NCBI GenBank assembly: GCA_046331625.1
Contig: JAXLQL010000062.1
Location: 1 to 15,736 of the forward strand
Source of the DNA: JAXLQL01 sp046331625
GTDB taxonomy: Bacteria > Acidobacteriota > Terriglobia > Bryobacterales > Bryobacteraceae
Direction: 5' to 3'
Length of the DNA stretch: 15,736 bases
Both the position numbers and the translations under genes were made by a program. Position 1 is the stretch's first letter. Each line of letters opens with the position of its first letter. This document shows, in pieces, positions 6,954 to 13,925 of the stretch. Below the pieces are notes generated by a model that did no database searches, was not told the DNA's origin, and saw only the letters and a program-made list of their open reading frames with translations.

Positions 6954-7214
6954 TTAGCGAATCAGGCCGGCGCGTTCGAATACGGCGGTGACGGTGTCGA
7001 GTTCGCGGCGGACCTGGGAGGAACTGACGTCGAACTCGGCGGTGATTCTGCTTGCGATCTCACCGGTATCGAGGCCGGAGGAGAGCAACTGCCACGCCAG
7101 GGCGGCGGTAGGGTTGAGCTCGTAGAACTTGTCGGTGCGCAGGTGCAGCAGCACGACCGTGTCGCCCAGTTGCTGGGTCATCACTTCGGGATCAGCGGTG
7201 AAGGATCGGCTCAT
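6954..7214 (-). CDS. PqqD-like RiPP recognition element (RRE) protein
   Basis: An 86-residue protein with the PqqD winged-helix pattern: a beta-rich N-terminus (VVLLHLRTDKFYELNPTAA, about 20-38), then helices (ALAWQLLSSG; TGEIASRITAEFDVSSSQV; RRELDTVTAVFERAGLIR). The LNPTAALAWQLL segment is typical. In lasso clusters this separate protein binds the leader and delivers the precursor to the peptidase and cyclase. The start is ATG 7214, which gives the usual family length. A longer frame continues upstream to 7508 but overlaps the peptidase gene and is rejected. It lies 10 nt after the peptidase stop and 6 nt before the cyclase. No other pqq gene is present, so PQQ synthesis is unlikely. Confidence 0.9.
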   Translation of the reverse strand: MSRSFTADPEVMTQQLGDTVVLLHLRTDKFYELNPTAALAWQLLSSGLDTGEIASRITAEFDVSSSQVRRELDTVTAVFERAGLIR

Positions 7215-7224
7215 GACGGGTGTT

Positions 7225-7620
7225 TCAAGGCTCAATGGATAGCTCCAGAGGGAAGTATGATTGCGCCTCGCCGGCGGGCGGGCAGGGGCGGCCGTCTTGT
7301 TCGAGCCAGGCGTGGCCTTCGATTCCGGCTTGCGCGCGCAGGCCCATGCGGAGCGTGAGGCGATAGCCGTAGGCGGCGGCGAGGAGTTGTCCGGCCAGTG
7401 CGCGCACCAAGCAGGTGGCGCCCGGCGTCCAAGCCGATGCGGAGTCGACGGCGGTGAGGATCGCTTCGAGTGAACGGCGGCCGAGCCAGGGCCGGCGAGC
7501 CACGGCAAGAAGCCTGGATTGAGCCACTCGAACGCGGGCCAACCCTAGCGTGAGCAGGGCCAAGCGCGCGGCGACCATCATTATTATGCACACCATCCGA
7601 AGACCGGGTTGTCTCGGCAT
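7225..7620 (-). CDS. Lasso-type leader peptidase (B2, transglutaminase-like)
   Basis: A 131-residue protein of the PF13471 (transglutaminase-like, lasso B2) family. The catalytic triad is visible: Cys70 in GATCLVRALA, His103 in EGHAWLE and Asp109 in QDGRP. The N-terminal region (about 10-30, VCIIMMVAARLALLTLGLA) is hydrophobic and may associate with the membrane or the partner proteins. The enzyme cuts the leader to expose the core N-terminus for cyclisation. It is the first gene of the operon. ATG 7620 is used; an AAGGA lies 11 nt upstream. A second start at Met9 is possible and would shorten only the N-terminus. The length is normal for stand-alone B2 proteins. Confidence 0.9.
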   Translation of the reverse strand: MPRQPGLRMVCIIMMVAARLALLTLGLARVRVAQSRLLAVARRPWLGRRSLEAILTAVDSASAWTPGATCLVRALAGQLLAAAYGYRLTLRMGLRAQAGIEGHAWLEQDGRPCPPAGEAQSYFPLELSIEP

Positions 7621-7748
7621 CTTTGGGTGATTCCTTAGTGTTCTCTTAAGGGAATCGGCTGGTGGTCAAAACGACTTTACGGCGTCATCGTATTGGTATA
7701 CGGGTCCGAGCGCGTTCGGCGGGCCAGAAGAGGGAATTCAAAAACACG
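7621..7748. promoter_or_regulatory. Divergent promoter region between the RiPP operon and the FecR-like gene
   Basis: These 128 bases separate two divergent transcription units and must hold both promoters. On the minus strand TTGACC (7669-7664) could be a -35 element for the RiPP operon, but no good -10 lies at the right spacing. On the plus strand TATTGGTATAC (7691-7701) is AT-rich and could be a -10 region. Neither call is strong. Confidence 0.4.
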
Positions 7749-8405
7749 ATGAGAACTATCATGCTTTGCGGGGTCATTGCCCTGACTGCTTCCGCATCGG
7801 AATGGCTCGACACGAAGAACATTGCCTTCTTGGACTGCAAGCGCGATGTGGACGTGAACGGTACCAGACAATCGGTAAGCGGAGTGACGTCATGGCCCTT
7901 GAACAGAGGCGACCTGATCACAACGTTCGATGAACCGGCTTACCTGCGTGTGAACAATGGGGTCCGGTTCGTGCTGCAGCGGAATTCGCGTGCACGGATC
8001 GTGCGGCTGGACACGGGGGAAGCCTACCTGCATCTGGTGGAAGGCGCCCTCACGTTCGAGGTTCCGCCGGTGGCGAGCGCGCTGATCTGCGCGGTAGACC
8101 GGCTGGTGAAGCCGGGGCACGAGTCAGCGGGCCGAGTGGACGTGCTCGAGAAGTCGGCGGTGCGAGCGATGGTGGACAAGGGCGTGGTGGAAAGCGACGA
8201 GCGGCGGTTCTGTACGCCGAAGGGTCCTGCTGGGGCGGGCTTGTTCAGCAAGAGGCCGCTGGTAATTACGATGACGGCGCTGGCGGGAGCTGGGGCGGTG
8301 GGCGCGGGGATCGCGCTGCGGGACGGCGGGCGGCTGGGCGAGACGGCGCTTCCGGGAACGCGGACGGAGCCACCGAGTGTGAGTCCTAGCGTGGCCAGGC
8401 AGTAG
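7749..8405 (+). CDS. Exported FecR-like protein with C-terminal membrane segment
   Basis: A 218-residue protein. From ATG 7749 it begins with a signal peptide (MRTIMLCGVIALTASASEW). A FecR-like beta-rich region follows (about 35-115): SVSGVTSWPLNRGDLITT, a VRFVLQRNSRARIVRLDTG segment and LVEGALTFEVPP. The C-terminus has a hydrophobic Gly/Ala helix (LVITMTALAGAGAVGAGIAL, about 173-192) and a Pro/Ser tail. A GTG at 7662 would add 29 Arg-rich residues before the signal peptide and is rejected. It lacks the N-terminal anti-sigma helix of true FecR and resembles exported proteins of unknown function in Acidobacteriota. Divergent placement from the RiPP operon suggests shared regulation, but no link is proven. 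Confidence 0.72.
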   Translation: MRTIMLCGVIALTASASEWLDTKNIAFLDCKRDVDVNGTRQSVSGVTSWPLNRGDLITTFDEPAYLRVNNGVRFVLQRNSRARIVRLDTGEAYLHLVEGALTFEVPPVASALICAVDRLVKPGHESAGRVDVLEKSAVRAMVDKGVVESDERRFCTPKGPAGAGLFSKRPLVITMTALAGAGAVGAGIALRDGGRLGETALPGTRTEPPSVSPSVARQ

Positions 8406-8438
8406 AGGGGACCTGGCTGCGCGGAGAGCGGGGAGATT

Positions 8439-8474
8439 CGGGCGGGGCGTCGTGGTCCCGCCCGATGGCTTTTT
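8439..8474 (+). terminator. Intrinsic terminator of the FecR-like gene
   Basis: CGGGCGGG (8439-8446), a 10-nt loop and CCCGCCCG (8457-8464) make a perfect 8-bp GC stem, followed after 5 nt by five T residues. It starts 33 nt past the FecR-like stop. Confidence 0.6.
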
Positions 8475-8494
8475 GGGGGGAGTCCCCGCGAGGC

Positions 8495-8776
8495 TCAATG
8501 TTTGGCGCGGAGGATTTGAGTCTGGAGGATCGCCGCTGAGCGCTCGGGGGCGGAGGCTACGATTTCGGGGTCGGCCCGGTAGGCGGCGAATGCGGCGTCG
8601 TCCGGGAAGCGGACGATGTGGACTTCGCGGAAGGTGTCCGGGGTTTCGGCTTCCACTTCGATGACGCGCTCGATCGCGCCGCCGTGGCGGGCCATGATCC
8701 GCTCGGCTTTGGCTTCGTAGGCGCGGTATTGGGGTTCGGCGTCGCGAGGGACGGTGAGGATGGCGACGAGGGTCAT
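8495..8776 (-). CDS. DUF1330-like small dimeric alpha/beta-barrel protein
   Basis: A 93-residue protein starting at ATG 8776 (MTLVAILTVP). The pattern YRAYEAKAERIMARHGGAIE, then EVHIVRFPDDAAFAAYRADP, then a terminal ERSAAILQTQIL matches DUF1330/ferredoxin-fold dimeric proteins. In these a GG turn in the middle and a FP.d.aa..y.....y core are typical. A longer open frame upstream lacks family similarity. It is convergent with the FecR-like gene and divergent from the acetyltransferase 45 nt away. The biochemical role of the family is mostly unknown. Confidence 0.72.
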   Translation of the reverse strand: MTLVAILTVPRDAEPQYRAYEAKAERIMARHGGAIERVIEVEAETPDTFREVHIVRFPDDAAFAAYRADPEIVASAPERSAAILQTQILRAKH

Positions 8777-8821
8777 TGACCTAAGGTAACGAAGGCGGGC
8801 GAAACCGCCGATTGTCGGCTC

Positions 8822-9352
8822 ATGGGCTTGCCCATTCTGGAAGGTCCGAGGCTTCGATTGCGGCCGATGCACAAGGGCGACCGGCCATGGTTACGAGAGC
8901 TGTGGACGGACGCCGAGGTTCGGTGCACGACGCTTCAGCCCGCGTTGAGTCCGTGGCTCGCGTGGGTACAGGCCTACTTTGAGGCTCGGCCTTTCTCGCC
9001 GAAGTGGGCGCTTGACGATATGGGAACGGGCACAGCGGTGGGATGGATCACTCTCAACTGGTTGAAGCCCGCGCCGTATCGTGCCGTGGGATTCGAGATT
9101 CGGAGAGCGTTCTGGAACCGGGGGTACGCAACGGAGGCTCTGGAAACGGTGGTCCGGCATGAGGGTGGAGGCAAGGAGCCGATTTCGGGAGTGGTTTTCG
9201 CGGATAACCGTGCATCGCAGCGGGTATTCGAGAAGGTGGGGTTTGCGTGCAAGGGGAAGTGTATCTGCGAGGGGCACGATGCGGTCCTGTATGAGCTCGT
9301 GTCGCCGAGGTGCGGCGGGGCTGAAGCGGGACTTAAGTCCCGCGCTGGCTAA
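8822..9352 (+). CDS. GNAT-family N-acetyltransferase (RimJ/RimL type)
   Basis: A 176-residue acetyltransferase. It opens LEGPRLRLRPMHKGDRPWLR, the usual N-terminus of the RimJ/RimL-like group. It then has AVGFEIRRAFWNRGYATEAL (acetyl-CoA pyrophosphate loop region around RGYATEA) and ADNRASQRVFEKVGFACKG, the conserved Asn-x-x-Ser...GF motif. The substrate (protein N-terminus, amino acid or small amine) cannot be told. No Shine-Dalgarno is seen; instead a small hairpin GCCGA-TTG-TCGGC (8807-8819) ends 2 nt before the ATG, which could hinder initiation. The last eight residues, AGLKSRAG, and the stop codon lie in a copy of the dispersed repeat, so the C-terminus has been replaced or extended by it. 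Confidence 0.85.
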   Translation: MGLPILEGPRLRLRPMHKGDRPWLRELWTDAEVRCTTLQPALSPWLAWVQAYFEARPFSPKWALDDMGTGTAVGWITLNWLKPAPYRAVGFEIRRAFWNRGYATEALETVVRHEGGGKEPISGVVFADNRASQRVFEKVGFACKGKCICEGHDAVLYELVSPRCGGAEAGLKSRAG

Positions 9353-9368
9353 AGCCCGCCCTACACGG
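9326..9368 (+). repeat. Dispersed palindromic repeat, copy 2
   Basis: The most symmetric copy: GCGGGACT-TA-AGTCCCGC, then GGCT-AA-AGCC and the tail CCGCCCTACACGG. It overlaps the end of the acetyltransferase gene (stop codon inside) and ends 5 nt before the end of the convergent RraA-like gene. It could act as a two-way terminator. Confidence 0.85.
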
Positions 9369-9373
9369 AGCCG

Positions 9374-10075
9374 TCAGGCGGATTTGACGAAGCCGTAGGC
9401 GGCGAGGAGTTCGCCGACCTTGGCGCGGCGCTGGGCGACGGTGAGGTCGCGGCGGACGAGCGCCTCGTGGGCATCGCGCTCGAAGTCGATCATGGCGAGT
9501 GCGCGGTCCGGGAGTTGGTCCATGCACGACGCAGGGATGCGGATGACGCCTTCGGCACCGGCGTGGATGCAGTCGCCGGGGTGAATGGTGATGCCGCCGA
9601 CCTCGACGGGCTCATTGGCGCGGCGCATGCGGAGGGCGCAGTGATGCACTACGGTTCCTCGGGCGTGGACTCCGAAGTCCGCGCCGAGGATCCCGGGGAC
9701 GTCGCGCACGCCACCCTCGATCACAGCGCCGGCGCAGCCTGCCGCGCGGAGGAGCTTGGCCATGCCGTCACCCATGATGCATTCGTGGCCGGGGCGGGAT
9801 CCGACCGCTTTCACGACCCAGACGGAGGGGAGGGCGGAGTGCTCCATGGCCTCCACCTGGCGGTAGAACTCGTCGAAATCGGCTGTGCCCAATGGCGTGC
9901 TGGAATCGATCTCGGCGGTGACGGCGACGCCGACGGTGGGAGGCCGGGAAGGAGTGAGGCACCGGATGGATCCATCCATGTACCACTCATGCACGGGCGT
10001 GGGATCGATGTAGCCGATGGTGTTGGCGAGCAGTGCGGTATCGAAGGAGCGGAGGCGTTCGAAGAGAGCTTGCAC
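9374..10075 (-). CDS. RraA-like protein (HMG/CHA aldolase or decarboxylase family)
   Basis: A 233-residue protein of the RraA/4-hydroxy-4-methyl-2-oxoglutarate aldolase superfamily. The family core is present: GDGMAKLLRAAGCAGAVIEG (102-121) and GGVRD (121-125), whose Arg124 and Asp125 correspond to the substrate- and metal-binding residues. VEVGGITIHPGDCIHAGAEG downstream matches the conserved VxPGDxxxaDxdG region, with His-Ala-Gly-Ala in place of the usual Asp-x-Asp. Members cleave or decarboxylate 2-oxo acids or, in E. coli, inhibit RNase E; the variant here cannot be assigned to one reaction. The start is GTG 10075, 7 nt after the glycosyltransferase stop, so the two genes are co-transcribed. 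It might act on sugar-acid catabolism. Confidence 0.82.
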   Translation of the reverse strand: MQALFERLRSFDTALLANTIGYIDPTPVHEWYMDGSIRCLTPSRPPTVGVAVTAEIDSSTPLGTADFDEFYRQVEAMEHSALPSVWVVKAVGSRPGHECIMGDGMAKLLRAAGCAGAVIEGGVRDVPGILGADFGVHARGTVVHHCALRMRRANEPVEVGGITIHPGDCIHAGAEGVIRIPASCMDQLPDRALAMIDFERDAHEALVRRDLTVAQRRAKVGELLAAYGFVKSA

Positions 10076-10082
10076 GGGAGCG

Positions 10083-11069
10083 CTACCGGGCTTCGTCTTT
10101 GACCTTGCCCTCTCGACGCGTGCGGATCTCGCGCACGGCGTAGATGCGGCGGCCCTGGCTTTCGAAGTAGGTGCGGATGAGCACTTCGCCGAGGAGTCCG
10201 GTGGAGAACATCATCAATCCAGCGAGCAGAAGGAGCGCGCCTGCGATCATCAGCGGACCATGTTGTACGGCGATCTCATTGCCGAGGATCTTGTAGATCG
10301 CAAGATAGAGCATGATGGCGCCGCCGACGCCGGTGCCGATGAGACCGAGCTTTCCGAAGAAGTGCATGGGGCGGGTGAAGTAGGTGAGCAGAAAGCGGAC
10401 GGTCAGGATGTCGAACAGGACGCGGAAGGTACGGCTGAGGCCGTAGTGCGATCCGCCGCTGACGCGGGGTGAGTTGCGGATGGGCACCTCGGCCACGCGG
10501 GCTCCGTAGAAGCTGGCGAGGGCGGGAATGAAGCGGTGAAGTTCGCCGTAGAGATTGACGTCTTTGAGGATTTCGGCGCGGTAGGCTTTGAAAGTTGTAC
10601 CGAAATCGTGGAGGTCGAGCCCGCTGGCCTTCGACATCAGCCAATTGGCGATGCGCGACGGGATCTTACGGGTGATGGCGTTGTCGAGACGTTGCTTGCG
10701 CCAGCCGGAGGCGATGTCGTAGCCTTCTTCGATCTTGGCGAGCAAGGCGGGGATGTCTTCGGGATCGTGTTGGAGGTCGCCGTCGAGGGAGATGATGACG
10801 TTGCCTTGCGCTTCGTCGAAGCCGGCCGAGAGGGCAGCGGTTTGTCCGAAGTTGCGGCGGAGGCGGATTACCTTGAGGCGATTGTCGGTTTCGACGAGGT
10901 TGGCGAGGAGGTCAAAGCTGCGGTCAGTGGAGGCGTCGTCGACGAACAGGATCTCGTACTGCTTCCGCATCTTTTCGAGGACGCCGCTGAGGCGGTCGTA
11001 TAGCGGGAGGATCGCGGGCTCTTCATTGTGGATGGGGATCACGATGGAGATCATGCGAGGCTCTACCAT
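10083..11069 (-). CDS. Family 2 glycosyltransferase, GtrB/DPM1-like, membrane-anchored
   Basis: A 328-residue enzyme that would transfer a sugar from a nucleotide donor to a polyprenyl-phosphate carrier at the inner membrane. The GT-A domain comes first: IVIPIHNEE (9-17), VDDASTD (43-49), the LDGDLQHD metal-binding DxD region (95-102) and DFGTTFKAYR (155-164), all characteristic of the DPM1/GtrB/ArnC branch. Two transmembrane helices follow (about 242-262 and 272-298), as in GtrB. The start at 11069 adds five residues before MISIVIP; ATG 11054 is an equally plausible start since neither has a strong ribosome-binding site. The upstream flank is the broken receptor, so its promoter probably lies within that remnant. 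The acceptor glycan is unknown. Confidence 0.88.
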   Translation of the reverse strand: MVEPRMISIVIPIHNEEPAILPLYDRLSGVLEKMRKQYEILFVDDASTDRSFDLLANLVETDNRLKVIRLRRNFGQTAALSAGFDEAQGNVIISLDGDLQHDPEDIPALLAKIEEGYDIASGWRKQRLDNAITRKIPSRIANWLMSKASGLDLHDFGTTFKAYRAEILKDVNLYGELHRFIPALASFYGARVAEVPIRNSPRVSGGSHYGLSRTFRVLFDILTVRFLLTYFTRPMHFFGKLGLIGTGVGGAIMLYLAIYKILGNEIAVQHGPLMIAGALLLLAGLMMFSTGLLGEVLIRTYFESQGRRIYAVREIRTRREGKVKDEAR

Positions 11070-11074
11070 TCTAG

Positions 11075-11615
11075 CCGTTTCCCGGCCGCATCTTCGATCC
11101 TTTTACCACGCGCGCCAATCCCGCGGGCGGATTCATCCGCGATGCCTTCCCTGACAACAAGGTTCCGGTTTCGCGCTTCGATCCGGTGGCGGTGAACGCG
11201 CTCAAATACTATCCGCAGCCGAATACGCAGGGAGCCCAGTTCACCAACCAGCTCAATTTCGCCTACGGACAGTCGCACCAGGCCGCGCACGGGACCATCG
11301 GAACAGCGGGCTGGCGCATCATACTTCGAGCAGGCGGTTTTCAGCCAACCGGCTCCGTTCACGTTCGGGAACCTGGGGGCGCGGCTTCCGGATGTCCGCA
11401 CCGATGGTGTGCGGAACTTCGACCTGTCGCTGTTCAAGGACTTCAAGCCGGTGGAGCGGGTGGTGGTACAGTTCCGCGCCGAGTTTTTGAATGCGTTCAA
11501 TACGCCGCGCTTCGGTGGTCCGAACACTTCGGTGACCTCTGGGTCGTTCGGGATCATCTCGAGTCAAGCGAACGCGCCGCGGCAGATCCAATTCGGGTTG
11601 AAGATGCTGTGGTAG
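11075..11615 (+). pseudogene. Remnant of an Oar-like TonB-dependent receptor
   Basis: Two fragments of one receptor survive in different frames. The first (11075 to about 11269), after a TAG at 11072-11074, reads PFPGRIFDPFTTRANPAGGF, then NKVPVSRFDPVAVNALKYYP and TNQLNFAYG, the plug/early-barrel boundary of acidobacterial receptors. The second (about 11289-11615) reads YFEQAVFSQPAPFTFGNLG, then VRNFDLSLFKDFKPVERV and AEFLNAFNTPRFGGPNT, ending in the terminal beta-strand with a final Trp. Several hundred residues of barrel that normally lie between are missing, and the 5' part (signal peptide, carboxypeptidase-like domain, plug) is absent. The remnant is therefore deleted at the 5' side, deleted internally, and frameshifted. 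It cannot make a receptor. It abuts the start of the glycosyltransferase gene. Confidence 0.82.
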
Positions 11616-11638
11616 GTCGCGCTCGTGCCGCCGGGACT

Positions 11639-12379
11639 TCATCTCTGGCCGACCGCGATTCCCTTCGAGATGAAGGCGGAGTTGCCGACGCGGAATTCGA
11701 GTTGGGTGAGCTTGGAGTCGCCGCCGGTTCCGGCGGGGACTCGGAAGTTGACTTGGTCGACTCCGTAGATGATTCCGGGTGCGGCGCCGGCGTAGAAGAT
11801 GTCGGCCTCCGCGCGTTCGGCGCCCACGAGCACGCGCACTTGCGCGATCAGCTTCGGCAGCGGATTCGCTCCCACGATGCGGCCGTCGACGCCGTCAGGA
11901 GTCATGTGGCCGCCGCCGGTGCCGAACACGGCGATGATCGATCCGGGTGGAGCAGGATTGTCGGGCGAGTTGATGGTCCCGTTCTGGTTGATGGCTGCGG
12001 CTTGTCCGTTGACCTCGAAGACACGGAACGCTTCTGGCTGCGACGGCATCTGAGACTTCAAGACCGTCACGCCGTTGCGGCTGAGTTCGACGGTGACGGC
12101 GCGATTGACGGCGACGGCGAACGGCACCACTGCGTTGACTTGGCGAGCTTGCACGTAGAGGATGGGGGCGTCGATGCCGTCGATGCGCAGTGAGGTCCCC
12201 TCGAGTTCGAACGGATACGTGGAACCGGTGGGCTTGGCGGAAGCGCCTTCCTCCGGACCGAGGTTCGCGCCGAAGAGTGAGATGATGCCGCCGGGCGAGA
12301 GGGTGGACCCCGGCTCGGGGTCGGCTGCGATGACTGACAGGGCGATTGCAGGGGTGAGCAAAGCGAGGCGCATGACCAT
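11639..12379 (-). CDS. Exported TIGR03437-family protein
   Basis: A secreted protein of about 246 residues that consists of little more than the TIGR03437 domain, first described as a C-terminal domain of many Solibacter proteins. Seen: a signal peptide (MVMRLALLTPAIALSVIAAD), then LSPGGIISLFGANLGPEEG, TYPFELEGTSLRIDG, APILYVQARQVNAVVPF and NGTINSPDNPAPPGSIIAVF, then a GTGGG segment, and a final IYGVDQVNFRVPAG strand pattern. Its function is unknown; the fold looks Ig/IPT-like and such domains usually end larger cell-surface proteins. The start is ambiguous: ATG at 12403, 12379 or 12373, all without a clear ribosome-binding site; 12379 gives a normal signal peptide. It converges on the receptor remnant 23 nt away. 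Confidence 0.8.
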   Translation of the reverse strand: MVMRLALLTPAIALSVIAADPEPGSTLSPGGIISLFGANLGPEEGASAKPTGSTYPFELEGTSLRIDGIDAPILYVQARQVNAVVPFAVAVNRAVTVELSRNGVTVLKSQMPSQPEAFRVFEVNGQAAAINQNGTINSPDNPAPPGSIIAVFGTGGGHMTPDGVDGRIVGANPLPKLIAQVRVLVGAERAEADIFYAGAAPGIIYGVDQVNFRVPAGTGGDSKLTQLEFRVGNSAFISKGIAVGQR

Positions 12380-12492
12380 ATGAGAGCAACTCGTGTACCA
12401 CATTGTGGCGGAGCCGCAATCACAGATCGACTTTGTGTAACGGGGGTGTGAACATCGGGAGCGGTCTTCGAGTCAGGTGCCCTGCGTGGAAA

Positions 12493-12535
12493 GCGGGACT
12501 GAAGTCCCGCGCTGGCTAAGGCCCGCCCTACACGG
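12493..12535 (+). repeat. Dispersed palindromic repeat, copy 3
   Basis: GCGGGACT-GA-AGTCCCGC, GGCT-AA-GGCC and the tail CGCCCTACACGG. It lies in the 214-nt gap between the PQQ-propeller stop and the TIGR03437 start, where nothing else is seen. Confidence 0.85.
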
Positions 12536-12593
12536 CCGAGTACCTGCCAATGTGGGAACGGGCATGTTCTCTCGGACTCTGGCGCGAGAGTGG

Positions 12594-13925
12594 TCAGCGC
12601 GCCGTGGAATCGGCGACAGCTACGAGTTGGCCCGCCGTGCGGATGAAGAGCACTCCGTTCGAGATGGCCGGGGTAGCCATCATCCACTCGCCCATTTTGT
12701 TGACGGCGAGCACTTCGAACTTGGGTCCGGCTTTGATGACGTGGACGTCTCCATCTTCCGACGCGAAGTAGATGCGGCCGTTGGCGGCGACGGGCGATGC
12801 GCTGTGGGCGCTCGACTTGGCGATGCGTTCGCGATAGGTGTTGGCACCGGTCTTCGCGTCATAGACGGTGAGGATTCCGTTTTCGGAGACCGTGTAGAGC
12901 AGACCGCCGTAGACGAGCGGCGTGGGACTGCGCGTGCCGCCGCGAGCGTAGCTCCAGGCGACGGAGTCATTCGTGGACTTGCCCTCGGCGAGCGAGATGT
13001 CGCCCTTGGATCCGGCGCGGATGGCGAAGACGGGCTGCGTGGGCGGATATCCGTTCGAGATGTAGATGAGCCCGTCGTGGAACACGGGCGTGGAAGCCGT
13101 GGTCTCGGAGTTGAAGTTCTTGCCAGTAAGCCGCCACAGTTCCTTGCCCGTGGCGGGATCGTAACCGCGGAGGGCCTTGGTGGCGTTGGTGACGAGTTCG
13201 GCGCCGTTCTTCCCTTCGTAGACGTTCGGCGTGCCCCAACTGGGGATTTCTTCGCGCGCGGTGCGCCAGCGCTCGGCTCCGGTGGCGAGATCGAAGGCGG
13301 CGATGAAGCTGCCCTTCTGCACGTCGCACTGGAGGATCACCATGCCCTTGTAGAGGATCGGCGACGAGGCCATGCCCCACTCGTAGTCGGGGTCGAAGAA
13401 CCAGCCCGAGTTCAGCGTGCCGAGATCTTTTTTCCAGGCGAGCTTGCCGTCGACGGTGTAGGCGTAGAGACCTTCGGAGCCGAAGAACGCGACGACGTAC
13501 TTGCCATCGGTCACCGGAGTAGGAGTGGCTTGCGTATTCTTGGTGTGACGCTTCGACTTCGGAATTCCGGCAAAGGCCGTCTGCTCCCACGCAAGTTTGC
13601 CCGACTTCGCGTCGAACGCCATCACCTTCCACGTATGCCGGGCGCGATCGCTCGAGGGCTCCACATCGCCGTAGAGGCCGACGCGGAATTCTTTCGGCTC
13701 ATCGCTGATGGCGGTGGTGAGAAAGACGCGGTCACTCCAAACGATGGGGCTCGAGAACGCCAAACCCGGGACCTTGGTCTTCCATAGGATGTTGCGGCCG
13801 GACTCGGCGTCCCAGCTCACGGGGAGGTCCTTGCCGTCGCCGATACCGGAGGCTCCGGGTCCGCGGAATCCGGGCCAGTTCTGCGCGGCGAGCGCGGTGG
13901 CGAAGAGGACGAGTGCGTGTCTCAT
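12594..13925 (-). CDS. Secreted PQQ-like beta-propeller protein
   Basis: A 443-residue protein. From ATG 13925 it begins with a signal peptide (MRHALVLFATALAAQ), followed by the standard opening WPGFRGPGASGIGDG...LPVSW and a run of PQQ_2-type blades. Examples are WKVMAFDAKSGKLAWEQTAF, LYAYTVDGKLAWKKDLG, FIAAFDLATGAERWRTARE, LRGYDPATGKELWRLTG, LTVYDAKTGANTYRE and a last VHVI blade. Many Acidobacteria and Planctomycetes encode such propellers beside sulfatases. No cofactor ligands specific for true PQQ dehydrogenases are seen, so it is more likely a structural or binding propeller than an enzyme. Its start overlaps the ankyrin gene stop (ATGA), so it is translated from the same mRNA. An upstream in-frame start at 13952 is inside the ankyrin gene and rejected. 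Confidence 0.85.
   Translation of the reverse strand: MRHALVLFATALAAQNWPGFRGPGASGIGDGKDLPVSWDAESGRNILWKTKVPGLAFSSPIVWSDRVFLTTAISDEPKEFRVGLYGDVEPSSDRARHTWKVMAFDAKSGKLAWEQTAFAGIPKSKRHTKNTQATPTPVTDGKYVVAFFGSEGLYAYTVDGKLAWKKDLGTLNSGWFFDPDYEWGMASSPILYKGMVILQCDVQKGSFIAAFDLATGAERWRTAREEIPSWGTPNVYEGKNGAELVTNATKALRGYDPATGKELWRLTGKNFNSETTASTPVFHDGLIYISNGYPPTQPVFAIRAGSKGDISLAEGKSTNDSVAWSYARGGTRSPTPLVYGGLLYTVSENGILTVYDAKTGANTYRERIAKSSAHSASPVAANGRIYFASEDGDVHVIKAGPKFEVLAVNKMGEWMMATPAISNGVLFIRTAGQLVAVADSTAR

Noticed and set aside
6954..7214. PqqD of a PQQ biosynthesis operon
   Set aside because: No pqqA, pqqC or pqqE is present; the neighbours are B2 and cyclase. The PQQ-like propeller at 12594-13925 is unrelated by position and type.
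7662..7748. N-terminal extension of the FecR-like protein from GTG 7662
   Set aside because: It would put 29 Arg-rich residues ahead of a good signal peptide; ATG 7749 is preferred.
11063..11557. Minus-strand open frame of 164 codons
   Set aside because: It lies antisense to the receptor remnant, whose plus-strand fragments match a known family; this frame matches nothing.
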